This document shows, piece after piece, positions 28,070 through 36,544 of a stretch of DNA of 64,000 nt. The stretch comes from an uncultured Draconibacterium sp. (GTDB taxonomy: Bacteria; Bacteroidota; Bacteroidia; Bacteroidales; Prolixibacteraceae). The stretch is taken from positions 883,501-947,500 of the forward strand of contig NZ_OY771647.1 in NCBI RefSeq assembly GCF_963674925.1. The letters run 5' to 3'. The notes beneath the pieces were generated by a model. That model was not told the DNA's origin. It searched no databases and saw only the letters and a program-made list of their open reading frames with translations. Every line of letters starts with the position of its first letter. The first letter of the stretch is position 1. Made by a program: the position numbers and the translations under genes.

Positions 28070-29128
28070 TTACAGTTTTGTTCCATTCCATTTTGAAGCA
28101 GGGGCACTATCGTTGTATCCCCATTTACCCTGGAAAGAGCTAAAATCATCAGAAAAAACAAACTGCAAGCGTCCTTTCCCGTTCGATTGCGTCCAGGTTC
28201 CGGTTAATGTTTGGCCATTTAAAGTGCCTTCAACCCTGCCGTTCTTGTATTTGTAAGTTCCTGTAACCCGGTTTCCACTAATATGCAAAGTTAGTTCGTT
28301 AAAGTCTGATTTGTATGTTCCCTCGATTTTAGTATTAGCATTATTTTGCCCCCCATTACTATTGCTGCCTTTGTTCGCTCCGAATAACGGAAATAGCCCA
28401 TCATAATTCTCCGTAACTTTTACTCCATCCCACTTTTTAGTTGGAGTTTCATCGTTATATCCCCATTTACCTTTAAATGCAGAATAATTTGAGTTAAAAT
28501 GGAACTCCATCTTCCCTTTTCCGTTGGTTTGAGACCATGTCCCTGTAAGGATATGATCCCCTATTTTTCCTGCAATTCTTCCTTCCTTATGTTTGTATTC
28601 TCCAAAAAAGTCTTTTCCATTTACGTAGATTACCATTTTATCAAAATCGGTATTGAAAACGCCAAGAATACCTTCGTATGGAGGAGAACTTTGAACGTTC
28701 CCCGAGGATTCATCTTTTTTAGGTTGATTTGTACTGGCTAGTTCTACAGGATTGTAACTATCTGTACTTGCACTATTACTCACAACAAAACTTACCGATG
28801 CAACCTCTTTCCCATTACTATCCGTATCGTGCATTCTAAGGTCATAGTTTCCGTCTTTCATAGGAGCTGTAAACGTTAAACTTCCTGATGTCCTTTTTTT
28901 CAGGTACTGATAACTCAAATCATATTTATCGTTTACTCCCTCATTTCCGTGTGGAATATTTGAAGGAATAATACCAATCCATGCATTATCGGCATAAGAT
29001 GCTAAAGCTGTAAAGTTAACGCTTATTGATGCTCCGGGCTTAAACTGAAAGTTTGCCAATTGAAGTGTTTGTCCGTAAACTGCTAAACAGAAAACAGAAA
29101 GTAACAGCGTGTTAATTGTTCTTTTCAT
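28070..29128 (-). CDS. Exported protein with Ig-like domain and two copies of a beta module
   Basis: A protein of 352 residues with a signal peptide (1-20). Residues 21-117 form an Ig-like beta domain (FKPGASISVNFTALASYADN, GNYDLRMHDTDSNGKEVASV). After a Ser/Asn linker come two copies of a module: residues 151-238 and 268-352. Both share the patterns DFxxxxxxxxG, GxYKxKxGRxxG, LTGTWxQxNGKGxxxF and FxGKWGYND, ending WDGVKV and WNGTKL. The duplicated module is likely a ligand- or surface-binding domain. It is 12 bases downstream of the AIM24 zinc-ribbon gene, in the same transcript. I do not know a functional family for it. Confidence 0.75.
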   Translation of the reverse strand: MKRTINTLLLSVFCLAVYGQTLQLANFQFKPGASISVNFTALASYADNAWIGIIPSNIPHGNEGVNDKYDLSYQYLKKRTSGSLTFTAPMKDGNYDLRMHDTDSNGKEVASVSFVVSNSASTDSYNPVELASTNQPKKDESSGNVQSSPPYEGILGVFNTDFDKMVIYVNGKDFFGEYKHKEGRIAGKIGDHILTGTWSQTNGKGKMEFHFNSNYSAFKGKWGYNDETPTKKWDGVKVTENYDGLFPLFGANKGSNSNGGQNNANTKIEGTYKSDFNELTLHISGNRVTGTYKYKNGRVEGTLNGQTLTGTWTQSNGKGRLQFVFSDDFSSFQGKWGYNDSAPASKWNGTKL

Positions 29129-29140
29129 GATCGTAATTTT

Positions 29141-29935
29141 TTATCCTTTATTAAGGCTTTGAATTTTATAATCAATATTTCGAATGGTATGAATTAAGGT
29201 ATTGAAATAATTATCAACCGGAGCAATCAGAACCTTACCTGTTCCGGAGAAGGTATTAACCAGACCCTCGCCGGATAGTACGGTAGAAAAAATTCCACGT
29301 GTAGCTTTGGTAACTTTTAAATCGACTCCGGAGGTTCGGGCAACCGCAAAACGTCCATCAACAACCAGTTTATCGTTGTTTAATGTTATTTCTTCGAGGG
29401 GACCTGCAGATGTAATGACAACTTTTCCGGTACCAGCCACAACTGTTTGGAACCATTTTTCACCCGAAAACATGGCGCTAATAGCACGGTTGGTGTAAGC
29501 TCCCATTTCAACATTCATTTCAGAGGCATAATAAGCGCCCTGATCGAGTATCCACTCATCGTTATCCAATTCCAATATGGTAAACTCACCAAACGATGGA
29601 GTAAGAAAAACCTTGCCGGTACCGCTGATTACGGGTTTTATAATTTTTTCTTTGGTAATCATCGATTTAAACATTTTGCCTACACCCGGCACATTTGTCT
29701 CCAGCTCCAGATTTCCCTGCATATAATGCATTGCACCGGCCTCGTAACGAAATGCTGCGTTTTCGAGTTCTACTTTTACCATGTTTAAACGCTCGCGGTT
29801 TAAAACATCAAAAGTTACTTTTCCTGCCTGTGGAGGAACAGGTTGTGATGCCGCTGCACCAATGCTATTTCCGCAGTTGCCGCAAAATGCTACTCCGGGT
29901 TTAATTTCATTTCCACAGTTTGAACAGAATGCCAT
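29141..29935 (-). CDS. Zinc-ribbon protein with AIM24-family domain
   Basis: A protein of 264 residues. The N-terminal zinc ribbon has C4, C7, C18 and C21 (CSNCGNEIKPGVAFCGNCG). After a short Pro-rich linker, residues 40-250 form an AIM24/TIGR00266-type double beta-helical domain, recognised by LELDNDEWILDQGAYYA, the VAGTGKVVITSAGPL segment and GEGLVNTFSGTGKVLI. Bacterial AIM24 proteins have no firm function; the eukaryotic namesake acts at the mitochondrial inner membrane. There is no signal peptide or membrane helix, so it is probably cytoplasmic. It lies 8 bases downstream of the 666-residue exported protein gene. Confidence 0.85.
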   Translation of the reverse strand: MAFCSNCGNEIKPGVAFCGNCGNSIGAAASQPVPPQAGKVTFDVLNRERLNMVKVELENAAFRYEAGAMHYMQGNLELETNVPGVGKMFKSMITKEKIIKPVISGTGKVFLTPSFGEFTILELDNDEWILDQGAYYASEMNVEMGAYTNRAISAMFSGEKWFQTVVAGTGKVVITSAGPLEEITLNNDKLVVDGRFAVARTSGVDLKVTKATRGIFSTVLSGEGLVNTFSGTGKVLIAPVDNYFNTLIHTIRNIDYKIQSLNKG

Positions 29936-29943
29936 AGTTGTAT

Positions 29944-31944
29944 TTATTTAATTTTCGTTCCTTTTAAATCCATATAATTAAACCAATAAAATGTACCTTT
30001 TGAAGTCGTGAACTCCTGACTACCAATAAATTTACCTTCAAAGTTTTTATCGTCTATCAATCTAAAAATGTAGGTAATTCGATATTTATCACTCTTCTGT
30101 TTTGGAGTAATAATAAAGAGGTTGTTCTTTTTTGTAAATGAGTAATTTTCAGGCGTTAATTTTAAAGTAACTTCATCTTCTATATATTTCGAAGGATGGC
30201 TTGAAAAAACAGGATTACTAAGCGTTTCTGCTATTTTTTTCTTGAAATAGCTATCTGTTTCAGATTTAGTATCAAAATTGAGTACATCTCCCTCAACAGT
30301 ATTTTGTGGTACATTCATCGTAGACCATTCACCGTATGGAAAATTTCCCAAATCCTCTTTAATAACAACTTCAATTTCTTTTGATTTTGAGGTGGTATTG
30401 CCCAAACAATCCTGTACTTTAATATTCACACGTTTCTTGCCCGGTTTCTCCGGTGCTTCCCAATAGACGGTTACAATATCATCTGAGATATTCCCTGATA
30501 ACTCGCCAATAGTTTTGTAATAAGGTATTCCTCCGTGCACCGATACAGAGATTTCAATTGCCTGCCCGATATAAACCTTTACCGGGGCACTAACGGAAGT
30601 AATGGATAAGGCTGATGCATTGGTAATTCTTGCATTAATTGCTTTTAAAAGCTGCTGCGTTATTTGAATTGCTTTTAACTCTTTTATCTCGGGATAGGTT
30701 TTCGCTTCATTTTTCAGAATGTTTAGTGCTTCTGCCGCATATTTTTTTGCCTGGTTTAATTCAACACCTTTCGTATAATAATTTAAGGCATCGCGATAAG
30801 GGTATCGTGCTGAATTAATGATCTGGTTTATTTTTTCATTACGTTCAGCCTCCTTTGCTCTTTGTTCCAACTCGTTATGTAATTTCAGAAGCATTTCAAC
30901 ATTGTCGAAGTTATGGCCAACAATAAACTGTCGGAGCTTGTTTAACAGGAAATTGGCTTTGTTCAGGTTTCCTGATTGAATAAGGTGGCTAATGTTTACC
31001 AGCTGGCGGCGAGCCAAAATTGAATTATTAATTTTTTCGTTTAATTCGGCATTCGCAGCAGCTTCTTTTTCTTTTTCAAGCATCGCAATTTCGGTATATA
31101 GCGTTGAAACACGATTGGCGGTAAAGGCAATTACCAACCCCGGCCCCAGGCCACCACCCAGTGCTGCACTTGCTGCTCCTGCCCCGGTGCTAACACCATA
31201 ATCAATAATTTTCCCGGTAGCATTTATAGCTTTAACCTCGGGTTCATCATCGCTGTAATAAATATCATAGGCATCGCTTAACACAAAAACGCCATCAACA
31301 ACGGTTCCAACATACTTTCCAATACCATCGGTGGCTTTATCCAGGTTTTTGATGTCCTTCCAGTCGCTGGATACTTTGTCTTTAACCAGATCATAAAAAG
31401 CCCTGGCCTGGTTCGGATCCAATCCGCTTGCTTCGCTTCTGAGCTTCAGCAACAAATCTTTCGACATGTTACCGGTTCTGGCCAAAACATCGTCAATTTC
31501 CTGTAATGTTTTTAAGGTAGCATTTCCTGCTTTGTCGCCCGCTCCATACACAATTTGTTTTAAGGTTTTTGCATCAACTTTTAGGCTTCCCGAGACTTCG
31601 CGGGCATAATTTTTTAACTGACTGGTTGACAAGGTTGAAAGTTTCTGTAAGTTCGTTTTGGAAGCCGACACAAATCGATTAGCTAAAGCTTCTACCTGTT
31701 TATGGTTTAAGCCTTTGGCCGACTCCCAGAATTTTGTCATGGCATTAGTAACAGCCGCACTGTTTCTCTCAGCTTCAAGGGCTTTTATCAAATTGGCTTC
31801 AATAGCTTTAACTGTTTCTGCTTTTACAAATGATTGTGCTGTTGCTGCTGCTTCTTCAGTTTGCGATTTTTGCTTTTGTGCATTACAAACACTAAAACTA
31901 AGCAAGCATACGATAATCAAACTATAATGACATAAAATCCTCAT
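29944..31944 (-). CDS. Exported protein of unknown function with Gly/Ala-rich and Ig-like parts
   Basis: A protein of 666 residues with a signal peptide (1-22). Residues 25-235 are helical, residues 244-280 form a glycine/alanine-rich hydrophobic segment (SAALGGGLGPGLVIAF) similar in character to that of the 1149-residue protein of the same cluster, residues 285-430 are charged and helical, and about 440-525 looks like an Ig or PKD-type domain (VYIGQAIEISVSVHGGIPYY, KRVNIKVQDCLGNTTSKSKE). The last 130 residues are beta-rich (LTPENYSF, YRITYIFRLIDDKNFEGKF). I do not recognise a catalytic domain. Neighbouring gaps are 8 and 12 bases, which puts it in the zinc-ribbon operon. Confidence 0.72.
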   Translation of the reverse strand: MRILCHYSLIIVCLLSFSVCNAQKQKSQTEEAAATAQSFVKAETVKAIEANLIKALEAERNSAAVTNAMTKFWESAKGLNHKQVEALANRFVSASKTNLQKLSTLSTSQLKNYAREVSGSLKVDAKTLKQIVYGAGDKAGNATLKTLQEIDDVLARTGNMSKDLLLKLRSEASGLDPNQARAFYDLVKDKVSSDWKDIKNLDKATDGIGKYVGTVVDGVFVLSDAYDIYYSDDEPEVKAINATGKIIDYGVSTGAGAASAALGGGLGPGLVIAFTANRVSTLYTEIAMLEKEKEAAANAELNEKINNSILARRQLVNISHLIQSGNLNKANFLLNKLRQFIVGHNFDNVEMLLKLHNELEQRAKEAERNEKINQIINSARYPYRDALNYYTKGVELNQAKKYAAEALNILKNEAKTYPEIKELKAIQITQQLLKAINARITNASALSITSVSAPVKVYIGQAIEISVSVHGGIPYYKTIGELSGNISDDIVTVYWEAPEKPGKKRVNIKVQDCLGNTTSKSKEIEVVIKEDLGNFPYGEWSTMNVPQNTVEGDVLNFDTKSETDSYFKKKIAETLSNPVFSSHPSKYIEDEVTLKLTPENYSFTKKNNLFIITPKQKSDKYRITYIFRLIDDKNFEGKFIGSQEFTTSKGTFYWFNYMDLKGTKIK

Positions 31945-31956
31945 GATGCTGTTCTG

Positions 31957-32832
31957 TTAATTTTTCCTGTTTTTCCTTAAGTACTCCAGTTCCCAATCTG
32001 CTTGAACAGAACCGTATTCAGCTGCTCTTTTCAGCAACTCTGTTGCTTTTTTTGTGTTCTTTTCTACCCAAATTCCCTGTTCATAGTAGTCGGCCAACTG
32101 AACCATTGCATTCGGATCTCCTTTAGAAACCAAATGTTCGTAATAGTCAAGAGCTTTGTAAGGATCTGGATCGACATCAATTCCATAGCGGTATTTATCG
32201 GCACTGCTATTGTCGTTTGGATCTAATACAATCTTTTTCGTGCCTGTGGCATCCTTTTGGGCTGTTTTGTTTCTGTTTTCAGGAAGATGACTTACATCTC
32301 CTTTCTTAAAATCTACTATTCCGGGAATATTTGTATCCGACAAGCCGTCATTAACCTCCTTCTCAACACGCATCTCACTATTAACATCTGCTCCATCTTC
32401 ATCAACAAATAGTACGTTTACAACAATTATTAGCAGGGCCGCACCAAAAACTATGGCAATAAGAATAAAAAATGTACGAAAAAAACACCCCAGCGGACTT
32501 CGTTTTTTCTTTTTGATTGTATTCTTTGGTGCTTGTTTCGCAGGAGCTTTTTTAGGCTGCACCGCTTTGGGTCCACCGGTTATTATTTTCCGGCCTTCTT
32601 TGGTAAATTTTTCTTCTTTCGGTTGTTGGTTTGCAGGTTTTTTAGTTTCTTTTTCGGGCTTATTTTTTGCGGTAATAGGAATTCCACAACCCGAGCAGAA
32701 TTTTTCAAATTCATCCAGTTCTTTTCCGCATTTGGAACACTGGGTTTTATCTGCTACTTGTTCCTTTCCGCATGTGCCGCAAAAACGGGCTCCGGCGGCA
32801 AGTTCATTTCCGCAATTTGTACAGAATGACAT
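31957..32832 (-). CDS. Double zinc-ribbon membrane protein with Sel1-type repeats
   Basis: A protein of 291 residues. Two zinc ribbons at the N-terminus use C4, C7, C18, C21 and C32, C35, C46, C49. A basic linker with KEEKFTKEGRKIITGGPK leads to one transmembrane helix (about 116-143). The outside part has PGIVDFKKGDVSHLPENRN and then Sel1-like repeats (about 215-285: DPYKALDYYEHLVSKGDP, NTKKATELLKRAAEYG). The first 190 residues are paralogous to the protein at 34923-35801, while the C-terminal domains differ. The layout suggests a sensor or docking protein that links cytoplasmic ribbons to an outer protein-binding domain; this is inference. Confidence 0.82.
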   Translation of the reverse strand: MSFCTNCGNELAAGARFCGTCGKEQVADKTQCSKCGKELDEFEKFCSGCGIPITAKNKPEKETKKPANQQPKEEKFTKEGRKIITGGPKAVQPKKAPAKQAPKNTIKKKKRSPLGCFFRTFFILIAIVFGAALLIIVVNVLFVDEDGADVNSEMRVEKEVNDGLSDTNIPGIVDFKKGDVSHLPENRNKTAQKDATGTKKIVLDPNDNSSADKYRYGIDVDPDPYKALDYYEHLVSKGDPNAMVQLADYYEQGIWVEKNTKKATELLKRAAEYGSVQADWELEYLRKNRKN

Positions 32833-32847
32833 AAAGTATTTTTTTAA

Positions 32848-34908
32848 TTAATAAACATTGTAACTAACACCAATCCGGATAAATGGCCTTGGTTGCTGCA
32901 TTCCGTTAAAAGATATAAGTTGTTCGTGGGTACGAACCTGGCTTTTTGTAAAATCAATTTGCTTTAAAACTGCCTTTTCCTTTGATGGGTAAAAAATCAT
33001 TTCATGTTCCAGTTTTTTCAGGCATTTTTCAAATTGTGGATTTGGTCTCTCTTTATCAAAATCCCATCCTTCCAGGTAGTAACTTTTTCCGTAGGAATGG
33101 TCTCCTCCAACATCAACCGGATCAAGTGGAATATTAACAAGTTCTGCATTCCACCATTCTTCCCTGGTAAGAGTACTGCTACCAAAGCTTCCTTTTTCCC
33201 ATTCTTCGTGCCACTTAATTTTCAGCCAAACGATTTCATCCTCGTTCATTTCTCCCTCAATTTCGCCATATTTATTACTCCCTTTAAATTTCGGAGCCCG
33301 GGTAACAGTAAATTCCTGCCAATCGCCGATTGCCTCCCACGCGTGATAAGTATTATTGATGAATGTTTGCTGATCATCTTTGAAGCCACGGTCGTAATTA
33401 GCAAATGCATAAATTACGACTGATATTTTCATCTTGTCAGCTTTTTTCTTTTCCGGAGGAAGTGATTTTGATTTTCTTGTTTTTATATCGGAGCGAATGT
33501 TAATCCCTCCAAATTCGATTTCGGCAAACACTTTCGTGTCTGCACCACTTATCTTTCCTTCGAATTTCCCCTCTGAAGCATTTAACGTTACCAGCTTTTT
33601 TGTACCTGAGTTTTTTATCTCAACCGGGCCATTATAGTAAATCTGGTTTTTGTACTCTTGGTCTGTTTTGTGCACTATGTTACCTGAAATATTACCATCC
33701 TCGTCTAAATTAGTTATGGTTAATATAAATTCCGGAATATAAATTCGCATAACATTTATACCTGCCTCTTTTATGGTTGGAATTAAAACGCCGGCCATTG
33801 AATATGTACATTCATCATCGATATATGGCTGCGAACCAGAAAAACCATACTTTGAAAAGAACCATTTATCTGTGCAAACTTTTACCGGCTGTTCCGCTAT
33901 GGTTTTTATGTAATAACCGTTATCGTAATCTAATGGGGTTATTTTTGGTGATTTGTATTCGTCATGCGGATGTGTAATATATTTTACTTTTCTTAGTTTA
34001 ACGTCGGTACCGGCAATAGTTTCGCTCGAAAAAAAATTCTCATTGGTGTAAACTGCCAGTTTGTGCGCAATATTGAAAGCTGTATTTTCTTTCTTCCTGA
34101 AATCCTTCAATAATTTTTGATCAACTTTTCCGGTTTTGTATTTTTTTAAATCAACATTGGTCAGGATATTTTCGTATGGAGCAACATTTCCGGGCGGATG
34201 CGAATCGTTTCTAACATGTGGTGGACATCCATTGTCAGCAATCATATGCAAGGTTTCACCCAACGAGCGCCATGCCTTAGCCATATAGTTTTTTCGTTTA
34301 TCTGGATTTTTTTCTTCAAGTGCGGCTTGCATATATTTTTTACCATTTTCCCAGGAATAGTTGTGCTCCTTAACTCCTACCAAGTTCTTTTTTCCTAATG
34401 CCCAACTTACTCCATCGATTTTAGGATTTTCATACCACGTTTGCCCCCAGCCAGAAACAACGGAGCTTGCAGTATCATTAAGGAAACGGTTTCCGGGAGG
34501 TTTTATAGGATCGTAAAAATGCCGCAAGCCTGCAGGTACTTCTGGCTCGTCTGCCGAAAAACCTCCGTGAATTATCCAATTTAGAGGTGTAATACTTCGC
34601 TGTTCTTCTGTGATGGTAGTATTATAACCTCTAATTGATCGATCGCCAATGTTTGGAACATCGGATGGATGAAAAAGCCCCCCCGGTTTTAAAATAAAAT
34701 CTCCTTTCAATTCTTCCCGGTCTAACCAAAAAATATAATTTTTGAATTTAGCAATGGTACCTGGAGCTCCATTGTTCCTATTTATAAATCCTTCCACAAT
34801 TATTTCGTTAATTGTACCGTGGTTTTTAACATTGTCGTAGCTTAGCAGAACAATTCCCAGTAGAAAAAGAAAACTAAATTTTATTATTGTTTTTATCCTG
34901 TTTTTCAT
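32848..34908 (-). CDS. Exported zinc-dependent phospholipase C-like protein
   Basis: A protein of 686 residues from the chosen start. The N-terminus (MKNRIKTIIKFSFLFLLGIV) is a signal or anchor. Residues 105-240 match the zinc-dependent phospholipase C fold: WIIHGGFSADEPEVPAGLRH then FYDP (H114, E121, H130), AWRSLGETLHMIADNG (H221, D225) and PPHVRNDSHPPGN (H231, D235, H237). These are the metal-binding positions of the family. The C-terminal 280 residues are beta-rich and unrecognised. The lipid substrate is unknown. A start at 34944 is possible but would overlap the upstream gene by 22 bases and spoil the signal. It lies between the two paralogous double zinc-ribbon genes. Confidence 0.8.
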   Translation of the reverse strand: MKNRIKTIIKFSFLFLLGIVLLSYDNVKNHGTINEIIVEGFINRNNGAPGTIAKFKNYIFWLDREELKGDFILKPGGLFHPSDVPNIGDRSIRGYNTTITEEQRSITPLNWIIHGGFSADEPEVPAGLRHFYDPIKPPGNRFLNDTASSVVSGWGQTWYENPKIDGVSWALGKKNLVGVKEHNYSWENGKKYMQAALEEKNPDKRKNYMAKAWRSLGETLHMIADNGCPPHVRNDSHPPGNVAPYENILTNVDLKKYKTGKVDQKLLKDFRKKENTAFNIAHKLAVYTNENFFSSETIAGTDVKLRKVKYITHPHDEYKSPKITPLDYDNGYYIKTIAEQPVKVCTDKWFFSKYGFSGSQPYIDDECTYSMAGVLIPTIKEAGINVMRIYIPEFILTITNLDEDGNISGNIVHKTDQEYKNQIYYNGPVEIKNSGTKKLVTLNASEGKFEGKISGADTKVFAEIEFGGINIRSDIKTRKSKSLPPEKKKADKMKISVVIYAFANYDRGFKDDQQTFINNTYHAWEAIGDWQEFTVTRAPKFKGSNKYGEIEGEMNEDEIVWLKIKWHEEWEKGSFGSSTLTREEWWNAELVNIPLDPVDVGGDHSYGKSYYLEGWDFDKERPNPQFEKCLKKLEHEMIFYPSKEKAVLKQIDFTKSQVRTHEQLISFNGMQQPRPFIRIGVSYNVY

Positions 34909-34922
34909 AAATGTTCTATTTA

Positions 34923-35801
34923 TTAAAACCTTACTAATTTCCAATCTCCTGATTCTGAAAGGGCAAATTCAACTGTTAATTCAGTTCCGTTTTCATCTTT
35001 TAAAGAATAAAGAGCGAAATAATCGTCAGCAGCAATTAGCTTTTTCGTCTTAAAACAATTTGCATATTCTTTTAAGTAAGGTTCAATGTCATCAAGAAGA
35101 TTTGCATAGTTTGTTTTACTTTGGTCCGTTAAAAGGGATTTTATTTTTTCTGCGTCAGCATTGACAAATGCTTCTTCCACTTCGTCACAAATTGTCTTCA
35201 AATCTTTTGCTTCTGAATTTTTTTGAATTGCAGGTGCTGATGGATTTGATTGGGAATTATTTTGCTGTTCATTTCTGTTCTCCGGCAAATGACCCACATC
35301 TCCTTCTTCAATATCTACTATACCATCAACACCTTCGGTATTCAATTCAATACCTTGCTCGGCTTTATAATTGTGCCACCAATCAGAAACCCGGTTGTAT
35401 AATAACATGATAAGCACAACCAGGACTGCCAAAATAATTATGCTTGAAATGGCACATCCTCGACATCCCTTTTTCTTTTTGGGCTGGGTATTAATCGGCG
35501 GTGTAGGCGGAGAGACTTGTTTGTTCAGGGCTGATTTAGGGCCTCCACTTATTATTTTCCGACCTTCTTTGGTAAATTTCTCTTCCTTGTGTTCGGGCGG
35601 AGTCTGTTTTTGAGGCTCTGGTCTGGGCTCAGCAGAAGCGCCTACAGGCGTTCCACAACCGGCACAGAATTTCTCATTTTCTTCCAGCTCCTTCCCACAG
35701 TTTGGGCACTGGTTTTGGCCTGCTAATTGGTCTTTCCCGCACTTCCCGCAAAAGCGCGCTCCTGCCGAAAGTTCGTTTCCACATTGCATACAGAATGGCA
35801 T
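34923..35801 (-). CDS. Double zinc-ribbon membrane protein with NTF2-like C-terminal domain
   Basis: A protein of 292 residues. Two zinc ribbons (C4, C7, C18, C21 and C32, C35, C46, C49) are followed by a linker with HKEEKFTKEGRKIISGGPK, a transmembrane helix (about 116-136), the motif GIVDIEEGDVGHLPENRN and a C-terminal domain (about 200-292) that looks like a DUF4878/NTF2-type fold (EVEEAFVNADAEKIKSLL, ELTVEFALSESGDWKLVRF). It is paralogous to the protein at 31957-32832 up to the motif LPENRN, after which the C-terminal domains are unrelated. The gene is 14 bases upstream of the phospholipase-like gene, so co-expression is likely. Confidence 0.82.
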   Translation of the reverse strand: MPFCMQCGNELSAGARFCGKCGKDQLAGQNQCPNCGKELEENEKFCAGCGTPVGASAEPRPEPQKQTPPEHKEEKFTKEGRKIISGGPKSALNKQVSPPTPPINTQPKKKKGCRGCAISSIIILAVLVVLIMLLYNRVSDWWHNYKAEQGIELNTEGVDGIVDIEEGDVGHLPENRNEQQNNSQSNPSAPAIQKNSEAKDLKTICDEVEEAFVNADAEKIKSLLTDQSKTNYANLLDDIEPYLKEYANCFKTKKLIAADDYFALYSLKDENGTELTVEFALSESGDWKLVRF

Positions 35802-35826
35802 AGTCTAAGTATTGTAATATTAAGTG

Positions 35827-36378
35827 TTAATCGTCGTCGTCGCCATCATCACCACCGTCGTCATAGTCATCATCATCGTAATCGTCATCATCATATCCGC
35901 CTCTGGTTCTTCCCTTTTTCGATTTACCGAAAATAGCTACGTAAATCGCAAGTCCGACAATCACAATGGTTCCCGGAATACGAAGTGCTTCTTTTAACTT
36001 ATCTTCAGCATTATCATCAACCTGAAACCAGATTATAATTGCAAACACAGCGATAACTACAACGATGATAGCAGCAATAATCAATCGCTTTAGCAGCTTT
36101 GACTTTCCGGTATTCATTTTTCCAGAATACGCCCCTTTTGATACGATTTTATGGGGTTCCGGCTTTTTAGGTTGTTGACTGGTTTGTTCTTCTGAAAGCT
36201 TTGATCCACAATGTTCACAAAATACAGCCTCAGCATTATTCATTTTACCACACTGCGAACAGGCTTTGTTTTGTTCTTTGGAAACAGCAATTTTTTCAAG
36301 ATTTTCGCCACAATGAGGACAAAACTTATCGTTTGGTACTATCGCATTGCGACACTTTGGGCATTGAGTTTGGCTCAT
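35827..36378 (-). CDS. Double zinc-ribbon membrane protein with Asp-rich tail
   Basis: A protein of 183 residues from the chosen start (MSQTQCPKC). Two zinc ribbons use C6, C9, C20, C23 and C40, C43, C54, C57. Then come a linker with HKIVSKGAYSGK, two hydrophobic helices (about 98-118 and 133-150) and a basic stretch followed by an acidic C-terminal tail made almost only of Asp, Tyr and Gly. The tail is encoded by a run of GAT/GAC triplets that could vary in length. The start at 36420 is possible but adds 14 residues before the first ribbon. It is the first gene of the cluster after the histidine kinase. Confidence 0.78.
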   Translation of the reverse strand: MSQTQCPKCRNAIVPNDKFCPHCGENLEKIAVSKEQNKACSQCGKMNNAEAVFCEHCGSKLSEEQTSQQPKKPEPHKIVSKGAYSGKMNTGKSKLLKRLIIAAIIVVVIAVFAIIIWFQVDDNAEDKLKEALRIPGTIVIVGLAIYVAIFGKSKKGRTRGGYDDDDYDDDDYDDGGDDGDDDD

Positions 36379-36544
36379 TTTTTTAAGATCAGTTGATTGC
36401 TTAAAAATATAACATTTCATTTAAAATACTGAACTTAAACACAATATTATGACACTGAATCATTACAATTTTACTTCTTAAACATCCGATTAAGAACTGC
36501 TACCACGAAACAGACAATAACTTTTAGCTATAGCTTATTGCAAA

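Noticed and set aside
22598..36378. Type VI secretion or tailocin cluster
   Set aside because: No sheath, tube, baseplate or ClpV-like protein is present; the zinc-ribbon and exported proteins do not resemble these components.
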